Positions 46,670-56,303 of a DNA stretch of 64,000 bases are shown here, piece after piece. This DNA is from Sphingomonas sanguinis NBRC 13937 (GTDB lineage: Bacteria; Pseudomonadota; Alphaproteobacteria; Sphingomonadales; Sphingomonadaceae). The translations under genes were made by a program, and so were the position numbers. Position 1 is the first letter of the stretch, and every line of letters begins with the position of its first letter. Below the pieces are notes generated by a model. The model saw nothing but the letters and a program-made list of their open reading frames with translations. It was not told the DNA's origin and searched no databases. The DNA lies in contig NZ_BCTY01000010.1 in assembly GCF_001591005.1 (NCBI RefSeq), positions 1 through 64,000 on the forward strand, written 5' to 3'.

Positions 46670-46967
46670 GTCTGTCTCTCTCCTGTCTTTCCAACATCCT
46701 TAGCAGTCCAACATGGCACCTGCCTATCGGCTCCGTGACAAAGTGCTTCGCGGACCGGCCGCGCCGCAAGGAGTGTAGCGGTGCAAAATGTCGTTGCGTT
46801 GACGACCCATCTTCACAATCCCTGCCCATCACGATCAAGACAAGATACAGACGAACGAAAATTTTCATCCATACAGAGCAAGATACGGTGAACACCCTCT
46901 GTTCCTCCGGGCCAAGCAACGCTACAGCGAGCGGAGGCCAGGTTTCGGAGGGGGAAACGAACCGAGC

Positions 46968-49496
46968 ATGATCGCGACTGCCCACGACTCTGCCGACATC
47001 CCGCCCGGCTTCGCCGCTGTTCTGGCACGAAGTGGCGAGATGGGACGGTTGATCGCGGGATTCGACTGGTCATCGACGCCGCTCGGCCCCATGTCCGGCT
47101 GGCCACAAAGTCGCCTGACCGCGATCGCGATCATGCTGGCGTCCTCGATTCCCATGGCGACGATCTGGGGGCCGGAGGGCATCCTGATCTACAATGCCGG
47201 TTATGCCGCCTTTTCGGGCGATCGGCATCCGGCAATGCTGGGCAGCCCGCTGGTGCCCTGCTGGCCGGAGGCGGCGGCCTTCAACACGCAGGTGTTGGCC
47301 GAAGGGTTGAGCGGGCGCACGCTTGCCTTTCGCGACCAGGCGATGATGCTGGGCCAGAGGGGGGCGGCGCAGCAGCACTGGCTGGACCTGGACTATACCC
47401 CGATCGCCGACGAGAACGGCCATCCCGCGGGCATCATGGCGACCGTGATCGACAGCAGCGCCCGGATGCGCGACCGGCAGGAGCGCGAGAGCGCCCTGTC
47501 CGCCGCGCGCGAGAGCGAAGCCCGCTTCCGCAACGTCGCCGACTATGCGCCGATGATCATGTGGGTCACCGATCCGCAGGGACATTGCACCTATATGAAC
47601 CGCGCGTGGCAGGTGCAGACCGGCCAAGCCGTGGAGGACGGCCTGGCCTTCGGCTGGGTGAAGATGCTCCATCCCGACGATCGCCAGCCGGTCGAGAACG
47701 CCTTCCGCACCGCGATCGCGCAGGTCGACTCGTTCCAGATCGAGTTTCGCCTGGCCCAGGCCGAGGGTGGCTATCGCTGGATGATGGTCACGGCGATGCC
47801 GCGCTTCGACGATGACGAAACCTATCTGGGTATGGTCGGGTCGGTCATCGACATCGACGAGCGCCGCCGCGCCGAAGCGACGCTGCGCGACGTCAATGCC
47901 GTGCTGGAACGCCGCGTCATGGAGGCGCTGGCCGAGCGCAAGCTGTTCGCCGACATCATCGATTCGACCGGTACGCTGGTCCAGGTGCTGGGCTTCGACC
48001 ATCGCTATCTGGCGATCAACCGCGCGGCAGCCGAGGATTTCGAGCGGTTGTTCGGCACTCGCCCGCAGATCGGCCAGCATAAGAGCGACGCGATGGCCGG
48101 GCGGCCCGAAATCCTGTCGGTGATGCGTGACTATTGGACGCGCGCGCTGGCGGGCGAGGAGTTCGCGGTCATCCAGGCGCTGGACGATCTGGCTGGCGAG
48201 CGGCGGCATTACGAGCTGAGCTTCAGCCCGCTGGTCTCGACCGAGGGGACACCGATCGGCGCCTATCAGTTCGCGACCGACGTCTCGGACCGGCTGGCGC
48301 AGCAGGAACGGCTGCACGACATGGAGGCGCAATTGCGCCAGAGCCAGAAGATGGAGGCGGTCGGCCAGCTGACCGGCGGCATCGCGCACGACTTCAACAA
48401 CCTGCTGCAGGTCGTGGTCGGCAATCTGGAGATGCTCGACCGCTTCCTGCCGGAGGGCGACAATCCGCGCGCCAGGCGGGTCGCGACCAACGCGATGACC
48501 GGGGCCAAGCGCGCCGCGACGCTGACCCAGCGGCTGCTCGCCTTCTCCCGGCGCCAGCCGCTGGCGCCGCAATCGGTCGATACGCCACGCCTGGTCGAGG
48601 GGCTGTCCGACCTGCTGACCCGCACGCTGGGCGAGCAGGTCAGCCTGACGGTCGACGCCGCCCCCGACCTCTGGGCGGTCGAGGCCGATCCCAACCAGCT
48701 GGAAAGCGCGATCCTGAACCTGGCGGTCAATGCGCGCGACGCGATGCCGCATGGCGGCACCCTGTCGATCACGATGCGCAACGCCACGCTCGACGGACTG
48801 GCGACGATGGCGGCGGGGCCGGTGCCCTATCCCACCGATCCGGGCGATTATGTCGCCATCCATGTCAGCGATACCGGCACCGGCATGGACCGTGCGACGC
48901 TGGGCCGCGTGTTCGAGCCGTTCTTCACGACCAAGGAGGTCGGCAAGGGAACGGGGCTGGGCCTGTCGATGGTCTATGGTTTCGCCAAACAGTCGGGCGG
49001 CCAGGTGCAGATCGAATCCACGCCGGGCGAGGGCACCTGCGTCACCCTGTTCCTGCCGCGTTTCCAGGGCACCGCCACCGCCCCGGCGGAGGCCGCCTCG
49101 CCCATCCAGCGTCCGACCCACGGGTCGGAGACGATCCTGGTGGTCGAGGATGACGCCGATGTCCGCGCCTATTCGACCGAGGCTTTACGCGAACTGGGCT
49201 ATGACGTGCTGGAGGCGGAGGACGGTGCCTCGGCGCTGGCCTTGCTCGACGCGCCCGAGGCGAGCCGAATCGCACTGCTGTTTTCCGACGTGGTGCTGCC
49301 GGGCGGGATGACCGGCGCCGACCTCGCCTCCGCCGCGCGTTCGCTGCACCCGGAGCTCAAGGTCCTGTTCACCACCGGCTATGCCCGCGACGTGATCGTC
49401 CATGGCGGACGGCTGGACGCAGGCGTCGCGCTGATCACCAAACCCTTCGACTTTGCCGACCTGGCCGCGCGTATCCGGGCTATGCTCGACGGCTGA
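46968..49496 (+). CDS. hybrid PAS histidine kinase with C-terminal receiver
   Basis: An 842-aa soluble kinase. It starts with a PAS-like domain (IWGPEGILIYNAGYAAF), has a PAS/PAC pair (FRNVADYAPMIMWVTDPQGH to VGSVIDIDERRRAEA), a third PAS-like region (about 325-445), a HisKA with QLTGGIAHDFNNLL and H474, a HATPase domain (NLAVNARDAMPHGG; GKGTGLGLSMVYGF) and a receiver with VVEDDADV and D774 (LFSDVVLPGG). No membrane helix is seen, so it senses an internal signal. A separate output regulator is not adjacent. Its end overlaps the convergent GGDEF gene by 17 bases. Confidence 0.9.
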   Translation: MIATAHDSADIPPGFAAVLARSGEMGRLIAGFDWSSTPLGPMSGWPQSRLTAIAIMLASSIPMATIWGPEGILIYNAGYAAFSGDRHPAMLGSPLVPCWPEAAAFNTQVLAEGLSGRTLAFRDQAMMLGQRGAAQQHWLDLDYTPIADENGHPAGIMATVIDSSARMRDRQERESALSAARESEARFRNVADYAPMIMWVTDPQGHCTYMNRAWQVQTGQAVEDGLAFGWVKMLHPDDRQPVENAFRTAIAQVDSFQIEFRLAQAEGGYRWMMVTAMPRFDDDETYLGMVGSVIDIDERRRAEATLRDVNAVLERRVMEALAERKLFADIIDSTGTLVQVLGFDHRYLAINRAAAEDFERLFGTRPQIGQHKSDAMAGRPEILSVMRDYWTRALAGEEFAVIQALDDLAGERRHYELSFSPLVSTEGTPIGAYQFATDVSDRLAQQERLHDMEAQLRQSQKMEAVGQLTGGIAHDFNNLLQVVVGNLEMLDRFLPEGDNPRARRVATNAMTGAKRAATLTQRLLAFSRRQPLAPQSVDTPRLVEGLSDLLTRTLGEQVSLTVDAAPDLWAVEADPNQLESAILNLAVNARDAMPHGGTLSITMRNATLDGLATMAAGPVPYPTDPGDYVAIHVSDTGTGMDRATLGRVFEPFFTTKEVGKGTGLGLSMVYGFAKQSGGQVQIESTPGEGTCVTLFLPRFQGTATAPAEAASPIQRPTHGSETILVVEDDADVRAYSTEALRELGYDVLEAEDGASALALLDAPEASRIALLFSDVVLPGGMTGADLASAARSLHPELKVLFTTGYARDVIVHGGRLDAGVALITKPFDFADLAARIRAMLDG

Positions 49497-50637
49497 ACCG
49501 TTGGGCGGGCGGGGCTACGATGTCCGGCCGGGGCGGCGTTGCGTCCGGTCCGCGAACGCCGCCCCCCGCGCGCTTGACGGCATAGGAGCGTTCATCGGCC
49601 TGATGGATCAGCGTCTCGAACTTCGCCTCGGGCAACAGCCCGATCGCATAGCCGAGACTGAGGCCGACCGAGATCGTCTGGTCAGGCCCCAGGTCGCAGG
49701 GACGGGTCAGTTGCTTGTGGATGCGATGGGCCAGCGCCCTTCCGGCCGCTTCGTCCCCGCGTTGCACCATGACGAACTCATCGCCACCGGTCCGCGCGAC
49801 GATGATGTCGTCGTGTACGCTCGCCTGGATACGTGAGGCCAGCACCGCCAGCACGCGGTCGCCTGCGCTGTGACCGAACCGGTCATTCACCTCCTTGAAA
49901 CCGTCCAGGTCGAAGGCGTGGACGACAACCGTCTGCCCGCTGTCGGCGGCCAGCGCCTCAAAGGCCTCCCGCAGGCCCAGCCGATTGAACAGGCCAGTCA
50001 ACGGATCGCGCCGTGCCAGACTTTCCAACTCCAGGCGAAGCGCGACTGCTCGACGGGCCGTAGCATGAACGAAGGCGACGCTCTGAAGCCCGGCGATCGC
50101 GAAGACGGCTAGGAATAGGGCGACGAAGACGTGACGCGGGCCGAGCAGCGCCGTGGCGAGCGCATTGGGCAGCACCAGGCACAGGATGCCGGTACTGGCA
50201 ATCCAGGGCCGAACCGACAGCCGAGCGATCAGTCCCGCGCTATAGCCAAAGGCGATGGCGACCGGCAGCAGGTGAAGCGCCGTCTCAGGCAGCATATAGA
50301 TCGCGATCGAAAACAGGCTGATCGACACGCATACCGCGATCGTCGTGACGGCGTGAAGCCACTCGCACCGCTGCAGCATCTCCAGCGGCGCAGCGCAGTA
50401 GGCGGCGCGGTGGCGTTGATGATGGAGGATCATGCCGATCTTCACGAGGCTCACCGCCACGCAAAGCACGTTGGTGACGATCGCCAGGACATTGGGCACG
50501 ACCAGCCAGATATACAGGCCGGTCGCAGCCATCATGCCGGACAGGATGACCATGGGCACGACATTGTCGGCCAGAGCGTCTACGAGTTCGCGATAGACAG
50601 GTTCCGTTTCCTTCTGTCGCAACACCACATTCCCCAA
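49480..50637 (-). CDS. membrane diguanylate cyclase (GGDEF)
   Basis: A 385-aa protein with about six membrane helices in residues 25-190 (for example VVPMVILSGMMAATGLYIWL; LHLLPVAIAFGYSAGLIA) and a C-terminal GGDEF domain with an intact RTGGDEFVMV motif, RRDPLTGLFNRLGLRE and LDGFKEVNDRFGHSAGD. There is no EAL domain, so it should only make c-di-GMP. The start is uncertain: TTG 50637 is the longest; GTG 50625, preceded by GGGGA, is an alternative. Confidence 0.88.
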   Translation of the reverse strand: MGNVVLRQKETEPVYRELVDALADNVVPMVILSGMMAATGLYIWLVVPNVLAIVTNVLCVAVSLVKIGMILHHQRHRAAYCAAPLEMLQRCEWLHAVTTIAVCVSISLFSIAIYMLPETALHLLPVAIAFGYSAGLIARLSVRPWIASTGILCLVLPNALATALLGPRHVFVALFLAVFAIAGLQSVAFVHATARRAVALRLELESLARRDPLTGLFNRLGLREAFEALAADSGQTVVVHAFDLDGFKEVNDRFGHSAGDRVLAVLASRIQASVHDDIIVARTGGDEFVMVQRGDEAAGRALAHRIHKQLTRPCDLGPDQTISVGLSLGYAIGLLPEAKFETLIHQADERSYAVKRAGGGVRGPDATPPRPDIVAPPAQRFSRRA

Positions 50638-50850
50638 CGCTCACCACCAACACTAATCTATGTTTAGTCAGACTGGGTCAACAGCCCTTTAAGGCGTTCG
50701 CCCATATCCCTCGATTGGCCCCATCAGACCTGTAGCGCACCGATGGGACAGTATAAAAACACGGCCTGTCCAGTTCCTTGGCCATCCTTTTGCCCGACGC
50801 ATCCGAGTCGGTGGGTTGTGCGTTGGGCGCTGGGGCATGAAAGGACGGGG

Positions 50851-52500
50851 ATGGCATCGCGGTTTCGGCAATTCTGGAGCGAGGAGGAATGGTCCTTCGC
50901 TCCCCATGAACGGCCGACCATTCCCGGATCGCCGGGCAATTTCGATCATCCCAATCGGCGACGGCTGGCTTATGGCGTCATCGCCGTGCTGATCGGGCTG
51001 ACCGGTGGCCTCGGCAATGCGCTGGTCCAGGTCAATACGGTGCAGTTGCAGGGCGCGCTGGGGCTGGACCCGACCGAGATCGCCTGGCTGCCCATCGCCT
51101 ATGTGATGACCAACGCGTCGATCAACCTGTTGCTGATCAAGTTCCGCCAGCAATTCGGTCTGCGGCCCTTCGCACTGCTCTTCTCCGGCCTCTATACGAT
51201 CCTCGCCTTCGCCCATCTGTTCGTGCGCGACTTCTCCACTGCGATCGCGGTACGCGCCGCCAGCGGCATGGCGGCGGCGGCCCTGTCGTCGCTGGGCCTC
51301 TATTACATGATGCAGGCGCTGCCCGCGCGCTGGCGGTTGAAGGCGATCGTGCTGGGCATCGGCGTGCCGCAATGCGCCACACCGCTGGCCCGGCTGTTCT
51401 CGCCCGAACTGCTCGCCATGTCGCATTGGCGCACGCTCTATATGTTCGAGTTCGGGCTGGCGGCGATCAGCCTGGCCTCGATCATTGCGCTGCGCCTGCC
51501 GCCGACGCAGAAGGTCAAGGCGTTCGAGCCGCTCGATTTCCTGACGTTCGCGCTCTATGCCCCCGCCATCGGGCTGTTTTGCGCGGTCCTGGGCCAGGGG
51601 CGGCTGGTCTGGTGGACGCAGGCCGCGTGGATCGGCTGGGCGCTCGCCATCGCCATCCCCCTGCTCGCCGCTGCGCTCTGGATCGAGCATCATCGCACCA
51701 ATCCGCTGCTCAACACGCGCTGGCTGGGCTCGATGGACATCGTCCGATTCGCTATCGTCACGATCATGGCGAGGATCGTGTTTTCGGAGCAGAATTTCGG
51801 CGCGGTCGGGCTGTTGACCACGCTGGGCCAGAATAACGACCAGTTCGGCACGCTATTCGCCATCGCCTTCATCGCCTCGATCGCGGGCGTCGTCATGAGC
51901 GCGGTGACGCTGGACGTGAACCGGCTGACCCATCCGGTCATGTTCGCCATCGCGCTGGTCGCGGTCGCCGCCTATGCCGACAGCTTCTCGACCAACCTGA
52001 CCCGTGCGCCCGAACTGTACGCCACCCAGGCGCTGATCGCCTTTTCGACGACCTTCTTCCTCGGCCCGTCGCTGCTGTTCGGCATGACCCGCGCGCTGCA
52101 ACAGGGGGCGGGGCATGTCATCAGCTTCATCGCGCTGTTCGGGATGCTCAATTCGGTGGGCGGCCTGGGCGGCACCGCGCTGCTCGGCACCTATCAGACG
52201 ATCCGCGAAAAGGCGCACAGCGCCGCCATCGTCCAGAATATAGATCCTACCGACCCGCAGGTGACGCAGCGGATCGCTGCGGGCGGATCGCGCGTGTCGG
52301 GCGTGGTCGGCGACCCAACGCTCGCCCGTGCCGAGGGCGCCGCGCTCCTGTCGCAGGCGGCCACGCGCGAGGCCAATATTCGCGCCTATAACGATGTCTT
52401 CCGGCTGGTCGCCGCGCTGGCGGCCGCCGTCACTCTGTTCCTTGCGCTGCTGACCTGGCGGCGCGCGCGCCGCGCCCGTGCGGCGGAGGCTAAAGCATGA
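50851..52500 (+). CDS. MFS efflux transporter (EmrB/DHA2-like)
   Basis: A 549-aa major facilitator with about 14 helices. ATG 50851 has AAGGA 5-9 bases upstream and starts MASRFRQFWSEEEW; the open frame upstream is not used. ALVQVNTVQLQGALGLDPTEIAWLPIAYV is the first helical pair, and the C-terminus has a long extramembrane loop (residues 445-510) before a last helix. It forms a tripartite exporter with the two following genes, to which it is coupled by ATGA. Confidence 0.88.
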   Translation: MASRFRQFWSEEEWSFAPHERPTIPGSPGNFDHPNRRRLAYGVIAVLIGLTGGLGNALVQVNTVQLQGALGLDPTEIAWLPIAYVMTNASINLLLIKFRQQFGLRPFALLFSGLYTILAFAHLFVRDFSTAIAVRAASGMAAAALSSLGLYYMMQALPARWRLKAIVLGIGVPQCATPLARLFSPELLAMSHWRTLYMFEFGLAAISLASIIALRLPPTQKVKAFEPLDFLTFALYAPAIGLFCAVLGQGRLVWWTQAAWIGWALAIAIPLLAAALWIEHHRTNPLLNTRWLGSMDIVRFAIVTIMARIVFSEQNFGAVGLLTTLGQNNDQFGTLFAIAFIASIAGVVMSAVTLDVNRLTHPVMFAIALVAVAAYADSFSTNLTRAPELYATQALIAFSTTFFLGPSLLFGMTRALQQGAGHVISFIALFGMLNSVGGLGGTALLGTYQTIREKAHSAAIVQNIDPTDPQVTQRIAAGGSRVSGVVGDPTLARAEGAALLSQAATREANIRAYNDVFRLVAALAAAVTLFLALLTWRRARRARAAEAKA

Positions 52501-53669
52501 CCGATACCCGTTCGCCCGTCTCCCCCACCCCGATGACCGAGGAAGCCGCCGCCGAAGCGGGCGTGCCGCCGCCCGCCCCCGCGCCGGTGCCGCCCCCCGC
52601 TCCCACTGCCAGCTGGCGACCACCGTCGGGCGGCTGGCGGTCACGCGCGCTGATCGTTCTGCTGGTCATCGGGGGCATCGCGGCGGTGCTGGCGGCCTGG
52701 CGGCTGCCCCCCTTTTCCAGCGATGTGCAGTCGACGGACAATGCCTATGTCCGCGGCCGCACCACCGTGATCGCGCCGCAGGTCAGCGGTTATGTGACGG
52801 CCGTGCTGGTCAAGGATTTCGAGACGGTGCGCGCCGGGCAACCGCTGGTGAAGATCGACGACCGCATCTATCGCCAGCGCGTGGACCAGGCGACTGCGCA
52901 GGTCGATGCCCAAGCGGCGACTTTGGCCAACAGCCGCCAGACCCAGGCGGCGCGCACCGCCAGCCTCGCCGCGCAGGATGCCGCCGTCGCCAATGCCGAG
53001 GCACAGCTGATGCGCGCGCGGGCCGACATGGCGCGCGTCAACGACTTGGTGACCGATGGATCGGTCAGTTTGCGCGAACGCGACCAGACGCTCGCCTCGC
53101 TGCGCCAGGCCCAGGCCGCGCTCCGCCAGGCCCAGGCCGCGCGCGAGATCGCCCGGCAGGATATCCGCACCGTCGAGGTCGGGCGCGGCGGGCAGAAGGC
53201 GGGCGTATCGGGTGCGGAGGCGGCCCAGCGACTGGCGCAGATCGACCTCGCCAACACGGTCGTCCGCGCCCCCGAAAACGGCCGCCTGTCTGAGGTCGGT
53301 GTGCGGCTGGGCCAGTATGTGACGGCCGGGTCACAGCTGATGTTCCTGGTGCCGCCCGAGACCTGGGTCATCGCCAATTTCAAGGAGGCGCAGACCGCGC
53401 GCATGGCGGTGGGCCAGCCCGCCAGCTTCACCGTCGACGGCCTGAGCAATGCGCGACTGAAGGGCCATGTCGAGCGGATCTCGCCCGCCGCCGGGTCCGA
53501 ATTCGCGGTGCTGAAGTCGGACAACGCCACCGGCAACTTCACCAAGGTGCCGCAGCGTATCGCGGTGCGTATCCGCGTCGATCCGGGCCAGCCGCTCAGC
53601 CAGCGGCTGCGTCCCGGCATGTCGGTGCAGGCCAGCGTCGACACCTCCGGCGGACCGGTGGTGCGATGA
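52497..53669 (+). CDS. EmrA/HlyD-type adaptor
   Basis: A 390-aa membrane fusion protein. A Pro-rich cytosolic N-terminus (residues 8-40) precedes one helix (ALIVLLVIGGIAAVLAAW), then the lipoyl half QSTDNAYVRGRTTVIAPQVSG, a long coiled coil rich in Ala/Arg/Gln (about 120-235), and LANTVVRAPENGRLSEVGVR with the barrel domain. STDNAYVRG is the hallmark of EmrA-type adaptors. It overlaps the genes on both sides by 4 bases. Confidence 0.92.
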   Translation: MTDTRSPVSPTPMTEEAAAEAGVPPPAPAPVPPPAPTASWRPPSGGWRSRALIVLLVIGGIAAVLAAWRLPPFSSDVQSTDNAYVRGRTTVIAPQVSGYVTAVLVKDFETVRAGQPLVKIDDRIYRQRVDQATAQVDAQAATLANSRQTQAARTASLAAQDAAVANAEAQLMRARADMARVNDLVTDGSVSLRERDQTLASLRQAQAALRQAQAAREIARQDIRTVEVGRGGQKAGVSGAEAAQRLAQIDLANTVVRAPENGRLSEVGVRLGQYVTAGSQLMFLVPPETWVIANFKEAQTARMAVGQPASFTVDGLSNARLKGHVERISPAAGSEFAVLKSDNATGNFTKVPQRIAVRIRVDPGQPLSQRLRPGMSVQASVDTSGGPVVR

Positions 53670-55054
53670 CGCGCCTCGCCCTTCCCCTCGCCACCGCGCT
53701 GCTGCTCGCGGGATGTATCGGCCCGCGCCCGGCGCCCCCCGCCGATACCGCCGTCGTGCCGCCACCCGCCTGGCGCACCGCGCTCGGTCCCGGCAGTCCG
53801 ATCGCGGCCGACTGGTGGCAGGCGTTTGGCGATCCGCAGCTGACCGCACTGGTTGCCCGCGCGCTGGAGAATAGCCCCGATCTGGGCAGCGCCGCTGCCC
53901 GGGTGGAAGAGGCGCGCGCGCAGGAACGACTCGCCCGCGCGCAACTCTCGCCCAATGTCACGGCGGGCCTGCCGGTCAGCGAGGGGCGCAGCGTCTCCGC
54001 CTTCGGCACTGGACTCGACCAGCTGGGCGCGCAGCCGCTGGTCCAGGCCAGCTATGATTTCGATCTCTTCGGCCGCCTACGCAACGCCCGCGCCGCCGCC
54101 CGAGCCCAATTGCTGGCGACCGAGGCGGCGCGCGACACCGTCCGGTTGGCGATCGCCGCCGGCGTGGCAAGCGGCTATGTGACCCTGCGGGCGCTCGACC
54201 ACCGGCTGCACATCGCCGAGGAGACGCTGGCCGCGCGCGCCGACGCGCTGCGCATTGCCCGGCGGCGGGCGGAGACGGGCTATACCTCCAACCTCGAACT
54301 GCGACAGGCGCAAGGCGAATATCACGCGACCGAGCAACTGGTCGCCGCCGCCCGGCTGGCCGTCACGCGCCAGGAAAATGCACTGAGCGTCCTTGTCGGC
54401 GGCACGCCCGGCCCGATTTCGCGCGGGCTGGCGATCGACCGGCTGATCCGCCCCGCCATCCCCGACGGCCTGCCCGCCGACCTGCTGCGCCGCCGCCCCG
54501 ACCTGTTCCAGGCGGAGCAAGCGCTGGTCGCCGCCGACCGCTCGCTCGACAGTTCGCGCGCGGCGATGCTGCCCAGCCTGGGGCTGACCGGATCGGCGGG
54601 CGTCGCCTTTTCCAATGCGCTCAACAATCCGATCACCCTGTTTTCGATCGGTGGCAGCGTACTCGCGCCGATCTTCGACGCCGGGCGCCTGCGCGCGCAG
54701 GCCGATGCCAGTGCGGCACGGCGCGACCAGGCCGCCTATGCCTATCGCAAGACCGCGCTGACCGCCTTCCGCGAGGTGGACGACAGCCTCGCCTCGGTCC
54801 GTCGCTCGGGCGAGCAGGCGGTGGCGCTGGCCGGGCAGCGTGCCGCGCAGGCGGATGGGTTGCGCATCGCCTCCAACCGCTACCGGGCAGGCTATTCCTC
54901 CTATCTGGAACAGCTGGATGCGCAGCGCGGATTGCTGACCGCCGAACTGGCGCTGGCCGAGGCGCAGGCCAATCAGCTGACCGCCTATATCACCCTGTAC
55001 CAGGCGATGGGCGGTGGCTGGTCCGCCGATGCGATCCGCGCCACCGCCCGATAG
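53666..55054 (+). CDS. outer-membrane efflux channel lipoprotein (NodT-like)
   Basis: A 462-aa outer membrane factor with lipobox LLAGC near residue 17 and two OEP repeats. Visible family pieces are DWWQAFGDPQLTALVARALE, SYDFDLFGRLRNARAAARAQ, VLVGGTPGPI and LLRRRPDLFQAEQALVAADR. It is distinct from the channel at 40796 but of the same family. With the preceding two genes it makes a complete EmrAB-TolC-type exporter. Confidence 0.93.
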   Translation: MTRLALPLATALLLAGCIGPRPAPPADTAVVPPPAWRTALGPGSPIAADWWQAFGDPQLTALVARALENSPDLGSAAARVEEARAQERLARAQLSPNVTAGLPVSEGRSVSAFGTGLDQLGAQPLVQASYDFDLFGRLRNARAAARAQLLATEAARDTVRLAIAAGVASGYVTLRALDHRLHIAEETLAARADALRIARRRAETGYTSNLELRQAQGEYHATEQLVAAARLAVTRQENALSVLVGGTPGPISRGLAIDRLIRPAIPDGLPADLLRRRPDLFQAEQALVAADRSLDSSRAAMLPSLGLTGSAGVAFSNALNNPITLFSIGGSVLAPIFDAGRLRAQADASAARRDQAAYAYRKTALTAFREVDDSLASVRRSGEQAVALAGQRAAQADGLRIASNRYRAGYSSYLEQLDAQRGLLTAELALAEAQANQLTAYITLYQAMGGGWSADAIRATAR

Positions 55055-55123
55055 GACGTATGGAACGCGAGCGCCCCTGATGCGCTAAGCCCCGCGAACC
55101 GATTCATGATTGGGAGCACCGAT

Positions 55124-55549
55124 ATGGGCGTGAACGTGATCTACAAGACCAAGGCAACGGCCACCGGCGGGCGCGACGGCGCGGCGCGGTCGGAGGACGG
55201 CTCGGTCGACGTCAAGCTGGTCGTGCCGAAGGAAATGGGCGGTCCGGGCGGTGAGGGGGCGAACCCCGAAAAGCTGTTCGCCGCCGGCTATTCGGCCTGT
55301 TTCCTGGGCGCGATGAAGGCCGTGTCGGGTAAGGAAGGCGTGAAGGTGCCGCCGGACGCTACCGTCACCGCCGAGGTCGGCTTCGGCCCACGTGAAGAGG
55401 GCGGCTTCGGCATCACCGTCGATCTGGTGGCGAGCCTGCCCGGCGTCGAGCGCGCGGACGGTGAGCGCCTGATGCACGCCGCACATCAGGTCTGCCCCTA
55501 CTCCAATGCGACTCGTGGCAATGTCGATGTCGGCCTGACCCTCGCCTGA
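55124..55549 (+). CDS. ohr: organic hydroperoxide resistance protein (OsmC/Ohr)
   Basis: A 141-aa Ohr-type peroxidase that reduces organic hydroperoxides. The catalytic cysteines are C59 (YSACF) and C124 (HQVCPYS), with E49 in NPEKLFAAGYSACF. ATG 55124 follows GGGAG and gives MGVNVIYKTKATATGGRDGA, the normal start; an ATG at 55106 adds six residues and is unlikely. No ohrR regulator gene is next to it. A strong hairpin follows. Confidence 0.93.
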   Translation: MGVNVIYKTKATATGGRDGAARSEDGSVDVKLVVPKEMGGPGGEGANPEKLFAAGYSACFLGAMKAVSGKEGVKVPPDATVTAEVGFGPREEGGFGITVDLVASLPGVERADGERLMHAAHQVCPYSNATRGNVDVGLTLA

Positions 55550-55572
55550 GCCTCTACCCCTCACCTATTCGC

Positions 55573-55603
55573 AAGCCCTTCGCCCGATGACGGCGAAGGG
55601 CTT
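55573..55603 (+). terminator. hairpin after ohr
   Basis: AAGCCCTTCGCC (55573-55584) pairs perfectly with GGCGAAGGGCTT (55592-55603) around a 7-base loop. A T-run is missing, but the 12-bp stem between ohr and gloA is a good terminator candidate. Confidence 0.65.
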
Positions 55604-55627
55604 CGCCGTTTCCAAGGACCCGATGAT

Positions 55628-56140
55628 ATGACCCGCCCGACCGGCACCGAGAGCTTCGCCCTCAACCAGACGATGCTGCGCATCCGCGATCCCCGGCCCT
55701 CACTCGCCTTTTATCAGGACGTGCTTGGCATGACGCTGCTCCAGAAGCTGGATTTCGAGGAGATGAAATTCTCGCTCTATTTCCTCGCCTATCTGGCCGA
55801 GGGCGAGACGATCCCGGAAGACCCCGCCGAACGCGCCCGCTTCATCTTCAACCGCGAGACGACGCTGGAGCTGACCCATAATTGGGGCACGGAGAGCGAC
55901 CCAGATTTCCGGGGCTATCATGACGGCAATGCCGATCCGCGCGGCTTTGGCCATATCGGGATCAGCGTCGCGAACGTCACCGAGGCCTGCGCGCGATTCG
56001 AGGCGATGGGCGTACCGTTCAAGAAGCGGCCGCAGGACGGCAAGATGAAGGATATCGCCTTCATCACCGACCCGGACGGTTACTGGATCGAGATTCTTTC
56101 GGCACAGGGAATGGCAGAAAGCATCGCGTCCAACAGCTGA
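55628..56140 (+). CDS. gloA: lactoylglutathione lyase (glyoxalase I)
   Basis: A 170-aa glyoxalase I that converts the methylglyoxal-glutathione hemithioacetal to lactoylglutathione. The four metal ligand positions fit Q in [12 protein letters not shown] in LELTHNWG, H in GFGHIGI and E in [23 protein letters not shown] and [20 protein letters not shown] are characteristic, and the length is that of the larger (plant/Pseudomonas GloA3-like, human-like) type. Probably a single gene. Confidence 0.93.
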   Translation: MTRPTGTESFALNQTMLRIRDPRPSLAFYQDVLGMTLLQKLDFEEMKFSLYFLAYLAEGETIPEDPAERARFIFNRETTLELTHNWGTESDPDFRGYHDGNADPRGFGHIGISVANVTEACARFEAMGVPFKKRPQDGKMKDIAFITDPDGYWIEILSAQGMAESIASNS

Positions 56141-56303
56141 TTTAACCTCGGCATTCTCTGACCTTGTCCGTTTTGAAACGGGATGTTTACCCCTCCTGAC
56201 CAATATGGTCACAGATGTCGGAGGAACCGGGCTTTTCCCAACACCTCCGTCCAGATGCGAGTGCTCCCGCTCGCCTGAAGATTTTTTCGGAGGGTATCCC
56301 GTT

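Noticed and set aside
47070..49121. 683-codon open frame antisense to the hybrid kinase
   Set aside because: Same compositional artefact; no start signal and no recognisable domain.
56168..56181. CCGTTT-TG-AAACGG hairpin upstream of the MCP gene
   Set aside because: A six-base stem with a two-base centre is too short for a firm terminator or operator call, though it may be either.
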